From Thiomonas sp. X19 (GTDB lineage Bacteria > Pseudomonadota > Gammaproteobacteria > Burkholderiales > Burkholderiaceae_C), in the NCBI RefSeq assembly GCF_900089495.1, contig NZ_LT605203.1, positions 2,384,713 through 2,448,712 of the forward strand: 64,000 nucleotides of DNA, written 5' to 3'. Under the pieces are notes generated by a model. The model made no database searches, had not been told where the DNA came from, and saw nothing but the letters and a program-made list of their open reading frames with translations. The position numbers were made by a program, and so were the translations under genes. Shown here in pieces: positions 8,860 to 17,651 of the stretch (within the stretch, counting starts at the first letter, position 1; each line of letters begins with the position of its first letter).

Positions 8860-11232
8860 ATGCAAACTCCCGATTCCCCCAAACCCGCCACTCCCACGCT
8901 GCCGCCCACCGACCGCAAGCAGGGGCTGAGCGCCGCCGAAGCGCAGCGCCGGCTCGCGCAATTCGGCGCCAATGCCATCGCCGACAAGTCGGTGCCGGCG
9001 TGGCGGCAGCTCGCCGCCAAGTTCTGGGCGCCGGTGCCGTGGATGCTGGAGGCGGTGATCGTGCTCCAACTCCTGCTCGACCGCCGGCTGGAGGCGCTGG
9101 TGATCGCCGTGCTGCTGGTGTTCAACGCGGTGGTGGCCTTCGTGCAGGAGCAGCGCGCCAAGGACGCGCTGGCGCTGCTGCGCAAACAGTTGCACGTGAA
9201 CGCGCGCGTGCTGCGCGACGGCAAGTGGAGCCCGATTCCGGCCGAGCAGGTGGTGCCGGGCGACATCGTGCACCTGCGCGCCGGCGATCTGGTGCCGGCG
9301 GATCTGGCCCTGTTCGACGGCGCGGTGGCGCTGGATCAGGCGGCGCTCACCGGCGAGTCGCTGCCGGTCGACGCCGGCCCCGGCAAACCGGCCTATACCG
9401 GCGCCATCGTGCGCCAGGGCGAGGCCAGCGGCGAGGTGACCGCCACCGGCGCGCACACCTTTTTCGGCCGCACCGCGGAACTGGTGCGTACGTCCACCGC
9501 GCCCAGCCACATGCAGCGCACCATCTTCGCCATCGTCAAGCGGCTGGTGATCTTCGACGCCGCGCTGGTCGTCTTGGTGGTGGCCTACGCCCTGCTGCAC
9601 CACCTGGCGCTGCTGGACACCGCCGTGTTCGCGCTGATGCTGCTGGTGGCCTCGGTGCCGGTGGCGCTGCCGGCCACCTACACGCTGGCCACCGCCGTCA
9701 GCAGCCTCAAGCTCGCGCACCGGGGCGTGCTGGTGACGCGCCTGCCCGCGGTGGAGGAAGCCGCGGCGATGGACACCCTGGTGTCGGACAAGACCGGCAC
9801 GCTGACGCAGAACACGCTGACGCTCGCCGGTGCGATCGCGCTCGCAGCGGGCAGCGACGACAACGCCGTGCTGCGCACCGCCGCCCTGGCCAGCGACGAT
9901 GCCACGCAGGATCCGCTCGATCTCGCCATCCTCGGCCCGGCGCGCGAACGCAAGCTGCTGGCCGACGCGCCCGCGCGGCAGGACTTCCATCCTTTCGACC
10001 CGGCCACGCGACGCAGCGAAGGCATCTACACCGTGGACGGCCACGAGTGGCACGCGGTCAAGGGCGCGGCCACCGTCATCGGCCCGCTGTGCAAGCTCGA
10101 TGTTGCTCAGCAGGCCGCGCTGGACGCGGCCGAACGCCAGCTCGCCGCGAGCGGCGCGCGCGTGCTGGCGGTGGCGGCCGGCCCTGCCGATGCCCTGCAA
10201 CTGCTCGGCGTGGTGGGCCTGTCCGACCCGCCGCGACCCGACGCCGCCGCGCTGATCGCCCAGCTCACGCAACTCGGCGTGCGCGTGTGCATGGCCACCG
10301 GCGACGCGCAGGAAACCGCGCGCGCGATCGGCGCCAGGCTGGGCCTGGGCACGCGCGTGTGCGTGGCGCAGGGCGCGGGTGCGCAAAACCCCGAAGACTG
10401 CGACCTCTACGCGCGCGTGCTGCCCGAGGACAAGCACCACATCGTCGCCGCGCTGCAAAAGGCCGGCCACGTCACCGGCATGACCGGCGACGGCGTCAAC
10501 GACGCACCCGCACTGCGTCAGGCCGAACTGGGCATCGCCGTCGCCAGCGCCACCGACGTCGCCAAGGCCGCCGCCGGCGTGGTGCTGACCGATCCCGGCC
10601 TGGGCGGCGTGCTGACCGTGGTGCGGGCCGGGCGCGAGGTGCACCGGCGCATGCTCACCTACACCCTCAACAAGACCCTCAAGACCTTCGAGATCACCGT
10701 GTTCCTGACGCTGGGCCTGTGGCTCACCGGCGGCTTCGTGATCTCGCCGATGCTGATCGTGCTGATGCTGTTCGCCAACGACTTCGTCACCATGAGCATC
10801 GCCACCGACCGCGTGCGCCCGACGCCGACCCCGCAGCACTGGGACGTGCGCAGACTGGTTGCCGCCGCTGCCGGCTTCGCTTCGCTTTCGCTGGTGTTTT
10901 CGCTCTCGTTTTACTTCATCGCCCGCAACGCATGGGGGCTGGATGGCCACCAAAGCCAGACCTTGGCCTTCCTCATCCTGGTCTTCACCAATCAGGCCGG
11001 CATCTATGCCTTGCGCACCAACACCCCGCTGTGGAGCCTCGCCCCATCGCGCTGGATGGCCATGGCCAGCATCGGTGATTTGGCAATCGTCAGCCTGCTC
11101 GCCGGCTCGGGCGTGCTGATGGCGCGGTTGCCATGGAGCTTGATCGTCCTGCTGTTGGCGTCCGGCGTGGCTTTTTCTTTCGTGCTGGACGCAGCCAAAC
11201 GTCCGCTGTTCAAACACTTCGCCATCGCCTGA
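8860..11232 (+). CDS. plasma-membrane proton-efflux-type P-type ATPase
   Basis: An ATP-driven cation pump of about 790 residues, closest in architecture to P3A proton ATPases. An N-terminal cation-ATPase domain leads into TM1-2, the actuator loop with TGES (in ALTGESLPVD), TM3-4 with a PVALPAT segment, and the phosphorylation site DKTGTLT with Asp310. The hinge MTGDGVNDAP and the C-terminal helices follow. There are no N-terminal CxxC metal-binding domains, which argues against heavy-metal export. I preferred the ATG at 8860 (AAAGG eight bases upstream) over the in-frame ATG at 8839. It could expel protons at ATP cost, or help hold the membrane potential during anaerobic energy stress. Ion specificity is inferred from family. 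Confidence 0.85.
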   Translation: MQTPDSPKPATPTLPPTDRKQGLSAAEAQRRLAQFGANAIADKSVPAWRQLAAKFWAPVPWMLEAVIVLQLLLDRRLEALVIAVLLVFNAVVAFVQEQRAKDALALLRKQLHVNARVLRDGKWSPIPAEQVVPGDIVHLRAGDLVPADLALFDGAVALDQAALTGESLPVDAGPGKPAYTGAIVRQGEASGEVTATGAHTFFGRTAELVRTSTAPSHMQRTIFAIVKRLVIFDAALVVLVVAYALLHHLALLDTAVFALMLLVASVPVALPATYTLATAVSSLKLAHRGVLVTRLPAVEEAAAMDTLVSDKTGTLTQNTLTLAGAIALAAGSDDNAVLRTAALASDDATQDPLDLAILGPARERKLLADAPARQDFHPFDPATRRSEGIYTVDGHEWHAVKGAATVIGPLCKLDVAQQAALDAAERQLAASGARVLAVAAGPADALQLLGVVGLSDPPRPDAAALIAQLTQLGVRVCMATGDAQETARAIGARLGLGTRVCVAQGAGAQNPEDCDLYARVLPEDKHHIVAALQKAGHVTGMTGDGVNDAPALRQAELGIAVASATDVAKAAAGVVLTDPGLGGVLTVVRAGREVHRRMLTYTLNKTLKTFEITVFLTLGLWLTGGFVISPMLIVLMLFANDFVTMSIATDRVRPTPTPQHWDVRRLVAAAAGFASLSLVFSLSFYFIARNAWGLDGHQSQTLAFLILVFTNQAGIYALRTNTPLWSLAPSRWMAMASIGDLAIVSLLAGSGVLMARLPWSLIVLLLASGVAFSFVLDAAKRPLFKHFAIA

Positions 11233-11245
11233 AAGGACGATCCGC

Positions 11246-12379
11246 ATGTCCACACCCAGCCCCGCGGCACCTGTGCCCAACATCAATTCGCCGTTTTTCT
11301 GGCCCATGCAACTCGCCGCCAGCCTGGCCGAGCAAGGCATGGAGCTGGCCGCGCGCAACGTGAAGTTTCTCGACGAGGAAGTGCGGCTGCATGGCGGCAT
11401 CAAGCCCAAGCTCGCCACCGCGCACACGCAGCGGCTGAAGCTGCGCACGCTGGATCTGTGCGACTACTCCGCACCCGGCGCGAAAGGCGTTCCCACCCTG
11501 GTCAATGCGCCCTATGCCGGGCACACCTCGATGATCGCCGACTACCACGAGGGCCAGAGCCTGATGCAGACGCTCAAGGCCAGCGGCGTCCGGGACCTGT
11601 TTCTCACCGACTGGCATTCCGCCACGCTGGACATGAAAGACCTCGAAGTCGATCAGTACCTCGGCGAACTTCTGGCCTGCGTCGACGACCTCGGCGGCCG
11701 CGTCAACCTGGTCGGCCTGTGCCAGGGGGGCTGGATGGGGGCGATGCTGGCGGCGCGCTATCCCGACAAGGTCGCCAGCCTGGTGCTGGCCGGCTCGCCC
11801 ATCGACACCCATGCCGGCAAAGGCCCGCTGGTGAAGATGGTGAAAGAAAGCCCGATGGGCTTTTACGCCGATCTGGTGGCCAGCGGCGGCGGGCTGATGC
11901 TGGGCAAAACCATGCTCGCCGGCTGGAAGAACATGCACCCCGAGCAGCACTATGTGCAGGAGCACATCGACCTGTACGAGCATATCGACGACCCGGTGTG
12001 GCTGTCGAAAACCGAGGCTTTCGAGCGCTGGTACGAAAACCCGCTGGACCTGCCGGGCCGCTGGTACCTGCAAGTCATCGACCAACTGTTCAAACGCAAC
12101 CTGCTGGCCAAAGACGACTACGTGGCACTCGGGCGCAAGCTCGATCTCAAAACCATCACCTGCCCGCTGTATCTGCTGGCCGGCGAGCGCGACGACATCA
12201 CCGGCCATGAGCAGGTGTTCGCCGCCGAGCATCTGATGGGCACGTCCGAGGCGCATATCCACAAGCGCATGGTGCCGGGCGGGCACGTGGGCCTGTTCAT
12301 GGGCGCGCGCACGCTGAAGGAAGCCTGGCCCGAGATCGCCGCCTGGATCGTCCAACAGGAGCCGCCGGGCTGGCGGTGA
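11246..12379 (+). CDS. PhaC-like alpha/beta hydrolase with a cysteine nucleophile
   Basis: A 377-residue protein with the PhaC/depolymerase-type fold. The nucleophile elbow is GLCQGG, giving Cys159 where most lipases have Ser. A candidate acid lies in AGERDDITG and the histidine in PGGHVGLF. It is far shorter than true synthases (about 560-650 residues) and lacks the N-terminal PhaC domain. It starts 13 bp after the ATPase, behind the SD AAAGGA, and closes the cluster. It might be a second synthase subunit, an intracellular PHA thioesterase or depolymerase, or a thiolysis enzyme. The sequence does not decide. Confidence 0.7.
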   Translation: MSTPSPAAPVPNINSPFFWPMQLAASLAEQGMELAARNVKFLDEEVRLHGGIKPKLATAHTQRLKLRTLDLCDYSAPGAKGVPTLVNAPYAGHTSMIADYHEGQSLMQTLKASGVRDLFLTDWHSATLDMKDLEVDQYLGELLACVDDLGGRVNLVGLCQGGWMGAMLAARYPDKVASLVLAGSPIDTHAGKGPLVKMVKESPMGFYADLVASGGGLMLGKTMLAGWKNMHPEQHYVQEHIDLYEHIDDPVWLSKTEAFERWYENPLDLPGRWYLQVIDQLFKRNLLAKDDYVALGRKLDLKTITCPLYLLAGERDDITGHEQVFAAEHLMGTSEAHIHKRMVPGGHVGLFMGARTLKEAWPEIAAWIVQQEPPGWR

Positions 12380-12434
12380 CGCCCACAACATGCACCGATT
12401 GCGCCGCGCCGCATCCGATCGACGGCGCTGTGTC

Positions 12435-13544
12435 TCAACTGCTGCGGTGCCGGAACAGCCACGCCGCAGCCGTCATGCTGGCCAGGCCGATGAGCGCCAG
12501 CGGCCAGTACTGCGATGCCAGGGCACTCACCCCGCTTCCCTCCAGAAACACCCCGCGCACGATGACGAGGAGATAGCGCAGCGGATTGATGGTGGTGAGC
12601 ATCTGCACCGCCTCGGGCATGTTGGCAATCGGCGTGGCGAAGCCGGACAGGATGATGGACGGCACCATGAACAGGAACACGCCGAGCAGGCCCTGCTGCT
12701 GGGTCACGGCAAGCGAGGAGATCATCAGCCCGATGCCGATCGCCGCCAACAGAAAAAAGAACATGCCCAGGGCCAGCGCCAGCACGCTGCCGACGAAGGG
12801 CACATGGAACCAGGCCACCGCCATCAGCGCGATGAACGCCCCCTCCAGGCCGCCGATGATCAAACCCGGAATGGCCTTGCCCAGCAGGATTTCGGCCGGG
12901 CGCATGGGCGTGACCAGCAACTGGTCGAAGGTGCCCATCTCGCGCTCCCGCGCCACCGAAAGCCCGGTGACCAGCAGCGTCACCACCAGGGTGAGCAGGG
13001 CGACGAGGCCCGGCACGATGAACCAGCGCGACAGCAGGTTGGGGTTGAACCAGGGGCGAATGTCGAGTCGGGCCGGCGGCGCCTGCCAGCCATGGGTTGC
13101 GGCCCAATGCTGGTTGAAGGCCAGCAGCACGCCGCTTGCGTCATTGAGCGCAAGCGAGGCCGTGTTGGAGTCGCGCCCGTCGATCAGGATCTGCACCTTG
13201 GCCGGGCGATGGGCGAGCAGATCACGCGTGAAATGCGGCCCGATGCGCAACACCAGCAGCGCCGCCTTGTCGTCGATCAGCGGCGCGATCCGCGCCTCGT
13301 CGCGCACCGTGGCCACCTGCTCGAAGGTGGACGAGCCGGTGAAGCGCGCCAGCAGTTCGCGCGAGGCAAAGCCCGCGTCCTGGTTGTACACCGCATAGGG
13401 GATGTGGTTGAGGTCGAAGCTCGCGGCACAGCTGAACACCAGGAGCTGGATCACCGGCGGGCCGATCAGCACGAAGCGGCTGGCCTTGTCGCGCAGCAGG
13501 GCGAGAAACTCCTTGATGACAAGCGCGACGATGCGGGCCCACAT
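12435..13544 (-). CDS. ABC-2 type transporter permease
   Basis: Inner-membrane subunit of a multidrug-type ABC exporter, 369 residues. It has one N-terminal membrane helix (starting MWARIVALVIKEFLALLRDK), a large periplasmic domain (residues 50-180) and five C-terminal helices including the ABC-2 signature (EREMGTFDQLLVTPM). This layout matches the YhhJ/YbhS/YbhR group. It begins 2 bp after the end of the paralogous permease at 13547-14662, so the two are co-expressed and probably form a heterodimer driven by the double ATPase upstream. Confidence 0.9.
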   Translation of the reverse strand: MWARIVALVIKEFLALLRDKASRFVLIGPPVIQLLVFSCAASFDLNHIPYAVYNQDAGFASRELLARFTGSSTFEQVATVRDEARIAPLIDDKAALLVLRIGPHFTRDLLAHRPAKVQILIDGRDSNTASLALNDASGVLLAFNQHWAATHGWQAPPARLDIRPWFNPNLLSRWFIVPGLVALLTLVVTLLVTGLSVAREREMGTFDQLLVTPMRPAEILLGKAIPGLIIGGLEGAFIALMAVAWFHVPFVGSVLALALGMFFFLLAAIGIGLMISSLAVTQQQGLLGVFLFMVPSIILSGFATPIANMPEAVQMLTTINPLRYLLVIVRGVFLEGSGVSALASQYWPLALIGLASMTAAAWLFRHRSS

Positions 13545-13546
13545 GG

Positions 13547-14662
13547 TCAATCCAGCCTCTTGCGCGACTTGCGCCAGGCGATGCCGAGGAACAGCAGCGC
13601 CATCACCGCCAGGGCCGCGCTGTTGCTCAGCACCACCGGCCACACGTTGCCGGCGAGAAACACGGTCTGCAAGATGGCCACGTAGTACCGCGCCGCGACG
13701 ACGTGGGTGATGCCCTGGATCACGGCGGGCATGGAGTCGATGTCGAACATGAAGCCGGAGAGGATGAAGGCCGGCAGGAAGGTGACGATCACTGCGACCT
13801 GCGCCGCGACGAACTGGCTTTTCGCCAGGGTCGATATCAGCAGCCCCATGCCCAGCGCCACCAGCAGGAACAGCGCGGAGCACAGCACCAGCAGCCACAG
13901 GCTGCCGCGCAGGGGCACGCCGAACTGCCAGACCGCCATCGCCACCGACAGCAGCATGCCGCCCATGCCCATGATGAAGTAGGGCATGAGCTTGCCGAGC
14001 AGGATCTCGCCCATGGTCACGGGGCTTGCCATCAGCGCCTCCATGGTGCCGCGTTCCCACTCGCGCGCCACCACCAGCGCGGTGAGCAAGGCGCCGATCA
14101 GGGTCATGATCACCGCGATCAGTCCGGGGACCAGAAAATCGCGGCTGCGCACCGCCGGGTTGAACCAGATGCGCTCCTCGGCCACCACCGGAATGGCGAG
14201 CGGCTGGCCCGCCTGCTCGGCCTGCAACCGCAGCCAGTTCTGCCACATGCCCTGCAGATAGCCTTCGAGGATGCGCGCGCTGTTCGCATCCACCCCGTCC
14301 ACCCACACCGCGATGGGCGCGGTCTGGCCGGAAAGCAGCTTGCGCGCGAAGTTCCCGCGCAGCCAGACGATGCCCGAAACCTGCCGCCGCATCAGCGCAT
14401 GGCGCGCGGCCATGATGTCGGGATAGCGGCGCGGGGCGAAATAGTCCGACCGCTCGAGCCCGCCGACGAAGGCGCTGGTTTGCGCCGAGGGCTGGTCGAC
14501 CACCACCGCCAACGGCACGTGGTGCGCGTCCAGCGACACGCCGTAGCCGAACAGCAGCAGCAACACCACCGGCATGACGAAAGCGATGGCGATGGCCGAG
14601 GGGTCGCGCAGGATTTGCAGGAACTCCTTGCGCACCAGTCCACGCAGACGCATGCGCTTCAT
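13547..14662 (-). CDS. ABC-2 type transporter permease
   Basis: Second inner-membrane subunit of the exporter, 371 residues, with the same layout as its neighbour. It has an N-terminal helix after LVRKEFLQILRDPSAIA, a periplasmic domain (to about residue 180) and a five-helix C-terminal block with WERGTMEALMASPVT. It is separated from the upstream ATPase gene by an 88-bp gap that is mostly filled by a 63-bp dispersed repeat. The substrate is unknown; relatives export drugs or other amphipathic compounds. Confidence 0.9.
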   Translation of the reverse strand: MKRMRLRGLVRKEFLQILRDPSAIAIAFVMPVVLLLLFGYGVSLDAHHVPLAVVVDQPSAQTSAFVGGLERSDYFAPRRYPDIMAARHALMRRQVSGIVWLRGNFARKLLSGQTAPIAVWVDGVDANSARILEGYLQGMWQNWLRLQAEQAGQPLAIPVVAEERIWFNPAVRSRDFLVPGLIAVIMTLIGALLTALVVAREWERGTMEALMASPVTMGEILLGKLMPYFIMGMGGMLLSVAMAVWQFGVPLRGSLWLLVLCSALFLLVALGMGLLISTLAKSQFVAAQVAVIVTFLPAFILSGFMFDIDSMPAVIQGITHVVAARYYVAILQTVFLAGNVWPVVLSNSAALAVMALLFLGIAWRKSRKRLD

Positions 14663-14687
14663 CTCTCCCTCCTCTCAAGGAAAGGCC

Positions 14688-14750
14688 GGGCCGCTCCCAA
14701 GTTTCCTTGATCCCCGCGGGGGATGTGGCGGCGCGCCGCCTCTGGGGCGC
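14688..14750. repeat. 63-bp dispersed hairpin repeat, copy between exporter genes
   Basis: It begins GGGCCGCTCCCAAGTTT and ends CTGGGGCGC. Between these lie two inverted repeats (ATCCCC-GC-GGGG and GGCGGC-GC-GCCGCC). The same 63-bp frame, with the same ends but different hairpin sequence, recurs at 23126-23188. It fills the gap between the ATPase stop and the permease start. Confidence 0.65.
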
Positions 14751-16532
14751 TCATGCCGCCCTCCGGACCTGCGCCTCGTGCGCCTGAATCAGGCCGATGA
14801 AGGCATCTTCCATGCTGGGGACGGGCATCGCCTCGGTTTTGACCTTGCCGCGAATCTCCTGCGGTGTGCCGAAGGCCAGGATCTCGCCCAGCGACATCAG
14901 CACCAAATGGTCGCAGTACTCGGCCTCCTCCATGAAGTGGGTGGTGATCATCACCGTCACGCCCGCTTCGGCCAGCAGGTTGATGCGCTGCCAGAACTCG
15001 CGCCGCGCCAAGGGGTCCACGCCCGAGGTGGGCTCGTCCAGGAACAGGATGGACGGCTGGTGCAGCAGCGCGCAGGCCAGCGCCAGGCGCTGCTTGTAGC
15101 CCAGCGGCAAATCGGCGGCGCTGGCCTCGGCGTAGGCGCCGAGTTCGAACTCGCGCCGCGCCCAGTCCAGCCGTTGCTGACGCCGCGCGCCGCGCAGCCC
15201 GTAGGCCGAAGCGAAAAAGCTCAGGTTCTGCGCCACGCTCAGGTTGCCGTAGAGCGCGAACTTCTGCGACACATAGCCGATGCGCCCACGCGCCGCAGCC
15301 GAGGCGCGGCGCAAATCGACCCCGGCCACGCGCAGGCTGCCCGAGCTTGCCGGCAACAGGCCGCAGAGCATGCGAAACGTGGTGCTCTTGCCGGCGCCGT
15401 TGGCGCCGAGCAGGCCGAACACCTCCCCACGCCGCACCGAAAAGCTGATGCCCTTGACGGCCTCGAAGCTGCCGAAAAAGCGGCGCAATTCCTGCACCTC
15501 GATCACCGGCGCTGCATCCACGGCCGACTGTTGGCACCCTCCCCGTTCACCGGCAGGGCTGGGGCGGGAGGCCTGGAGTGCGGCATCCGGCACAAGCTCG
15601 GGCTCCGCCTTGCGCAACAGGCTGACGAAGGCATCCTCGAAGCGCGGGGGCGCCGGCTGCCAGTCTTCGCCGCCCTGCGCCAAGGGCGCCCGCCCCTCCA
15701 CCACTACGCGCACGCCTTCGGCCTGCACCAGCGCGTCCAGCACGCCGGCGCGTGCCTGCAGCGCGGCCTGCAATGGCCGCCTGCGCAGCCCGGCGTGGCG
15801 CACCATGTAGCAGCGCCCGGCCAGCGGCGCCTCGAAGGCCGCCGGGGGCTGCTGCGCCAGCAGCTCGCCTTCATGCAGCAGCAGGATGTCGTCGCACAGC
15901 TCGGCCTCGTCCAGGTAGGCCGTGCTGACCAGCACCGTCACATCCTGCGCGCGCAGGTTCTTGATGATGCTCCACAACTCACGCCGCGAGATGGGGTCGA
16001 CCCCCACCGTCGGCTCGTCGAGCAGGAGCAGGCGCGGCGCGCGCAGCAAGGCGCAGGCCAGCCCCAGCTTTTGCTTCATGCCGCCCGAGAGCGCGCCGGC
16101 GCGGCGCTGGCCGAACGGTCCGAGCGCGGTCAGGCGCAGCAGCTCGACGAAGCGCGCGTTGCGCTGCGCCGCGTCCAGGCCTTGCAGATCGGCATAAAGA
16201 TCGAGGTTCTCCTGCACCGTGAGATCCTCGTACAGGCCGAAGCGTTGCGGCATGTAGCCGAGGTCCTGCTGGATCGTCGCAGCCTCCTGCCGCGTGTCGC
16301 GGCCCAGCACCCGCACATGGCCAGCGTCCGGCAGCAGCAGCCCGGCGGCCAGGCGCATCAAGGTGGTCTTGCCCGCGCCGTCCGGGCCGAGCAGGCCGGT
16401 GACGCCCCCGGCGGCGATGCGCGCGCTCAGGCCCTTCAGCGCTTGGACCTGCCGCCTGCCCTGGCGGAAGTGCTTGTGCACGGCCTCCAGCACGAGGGCG
16501 GGCGGCTCGACCGCATCATCCTGCGCAGGCAT
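14751..16532 (-). CDS. double ATP-binding subunit of a multidrug ABC exporter
   Basis: A 593-residue protein with two complete nucleotide-binding domains in tandem. The first spans about residues 12-235 (Walker A GPDGAGKTT, signature LSGGM, Walker B LLLLDEPTVG). A linker of about 110 residues follows, then the second domain at about 345-580 (Walker A GANGAGKST, degenerate signature LPLGYKQ, Walker B ILFLDEPTSG). This YbhF/RbbA-like fusion powers the two ABC-2 permeases encoded downstream. Its first 17 bases overlap the end of the membrane fusion protein gene, so translation is coupled. Confidence 0.93.
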   Translation of the reverse strand: MPAQDDAVEPPALVLEAVHKHFRQGRRQVQALKGLSARIAAGGVTGLLGPDGAGKTTLMRLAAGLLLPDAGHVRVLGRDTRQEAATIQQDLGYMPQRFGLYEDLTVQENLDLYADLQGLDAAQRNARFVELLRLTALGPFGQRRAGALSGGMKQKLGLACALLRAPRLLLLDEPTVGVDPISRRELWSIIKNLRAQDVTVLVSTAYLDEAELCDDILLLHEGELLAQQPPAAFEAPLAGRCYMVRHAGLRRRPLQAALQARAGVLDALVQAEGVRVVVEGRAPLAQGGEDWQPAPPRFEDAFVSLLRKAEPELVPDAALQASRPSPAGERGGCQQSAVDAAPVIEVQELRRFFGSFEAVKGISFSVRRGEVFGLLGANGAGKSTTFRMLCGLLPASSGSLRVAGVDLRRASAAARGRIGYVSQKFALYGNLSVAQNLSFFASAYGLRGARRQQRLDWARREFELGAYAEASAADLPLGYKQRLALACALLHQPSILFLDEPTSGVDPLARREFWQRINLLAEAGVTVMITTHFMEEAEYCDHLVLMSLGEILAFGTPQEIRGKVKTEAMPVPSMEDAFIGLIQAHEAQVRRAA

Positions 16533-17550
16533 GTCGCGGGACTTGTTGCGGAGCGTTGTCGCGCAGGGGAACCTCCACCGTCACCGGCATGCCCAGACGC
16601 AGCCTGCCCTGCGGATTGCAGGCATACACCCGCACGCGATAGACCAGTTCGGCGCGCAACTCAGTGGTCTGCACGGACTTGGGCGTGAACTCGGCGGTAG
16701 GCGAGATGAAGCCGACCCAGCCGTCGAAAGCCTGCCCCGGGAAACTGTCGCTGAAAATGCGTGCGCGCATGCCAGGGGCCAGCCTGCCCAGCTCACGCTC
16801 GGGCACGTAGGCGCGCGCCCACACCGGGTTGTTCAACGCGAGGGTCATCACCGGGGTTTGCGGCGCGGCCATGTCGCCTTCCTCCAGGATGCGGTTTTCC
16901 ACCACGCCGGCCTCGGGCGCGCGCAGTTCGGTGTCGGCCAGCTCGCGCCGCGCCAGGGCCAGCGCGGCCTGGTCGGCCTGCGCCTGGGCCTGCGCGGCCG
17001 CGATGTCCTCCTTGCGCGGGCCTTGCAGCGCCAGGCTCAGGGCCTGCTGCGCGCGTTGCGCATCGGCCTTGGCGGTCTTGAGCGCCTGGGCGGCGTTGTC
17101 CAGCGTTTGCCTGGGGAGGAAGTCAGCATCGACCAGGGTTTGCTGCCGTTTGTAGGTGCCCTGCGCGTTCTGCAGGGCGGCCTGCGCGGCATCGACCCCG
17201 GCGCGCGCTCCGGCGATCTCCTGCGGCCGGCTGCCCGCGCGCAGTTTGGCCAGGATGTTTTGCTGGGCCAGCAGCGCCGCCTGGGCACGGTTCACCACGT
17301 CCTGGAAACGCGCCGGATCGAGCTGGGCGACAGGCTGATTCTTGTGCACCGTGTCGCCTTCCTGCACCCGCAATCTGGCGATGCGGCCGGCATCGTTGAA
17401 CGCCAGCTGGACCTGCCTGATGTCGATGTTGCCGTAGAGCGTCAGGGTCTGGGTTTGCGCCTTGGGGCGGTGCAGCGCCCAATAGGCCGCGGCACCCGCA
17501 GCGATGAGGACGATGGCGAGAACCAGCACGGAAAGGCGCTTGTTTTTCAT
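16516..17550 (-). CDS. HlyD/YbhG-family membrane fusion protein
   Basis: Periplasmic adaptor joining the ABC exporter to a TolC channel, 344 residues. The start at 17550 gives MKNKRLSVLVLAIVL, a classic N-terminal anchor or signal helix; the open frame extends upstream but without a sensible start. A lipoyl-like half-motif follows (GRIARLRVQEGDTV), then a long Ala/Gln-rich coiled-coil hairpin (about residues 75-200), the second lipoyl half (LRAPEAGVVENRILEEGD) and a beta-barrel domain. It is the first gene of the minus-strand exporter operon. Its promoter should lie in the roughly 100 bp between here and the IS. Confidence 0.92.
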   Translation of the reverse strand: MKNKRLSVLVLAIVLIAAGAAAYWALHRPKAQTQTLTLYGNIDIRQVQLAFNDAGRIARLRVQEGDTVHKNQPVAQLDPARFQDVVNRAQAALLAQQNILAKLRAGSRPQEIAGARAGVDAAQAALQNAQGTYKRQQTLVDADFLPRQTLDNAAQALKTAKADAQRAQQALSLALQGPRKEDIAAAQAQAQADQAALALARRELADTELRAPEAGVVENRILEEGDMAAPQTPVMTLALNNPVWARAYVPERELGRLAPGMRARIFSDSFPGQAFDGWVGFISPTAEFTPKSVQTTELRAELVYRVRVYACNPQGRLRLGMPVTVEVPLRDNAPQQVPRHACAG

Positions 17551-17651
17551 GGCTGTCAGGCAAAACTTTCGGGAAATGCGCTGGTCGATCATTGTCGCGT
17601 CAGGGTTGCCCTCCCCCTTGATCCAGCGCAAACAAGCCCGGCGGCCCGCGG

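Noticed and set aside
8860..11232. Heavy-metal P1B-type ATPase
   Set aside because: No CxxC metal-binding domain and no CPC motif in the membrane helix; it has PVALPAT, as in P3A pumps.
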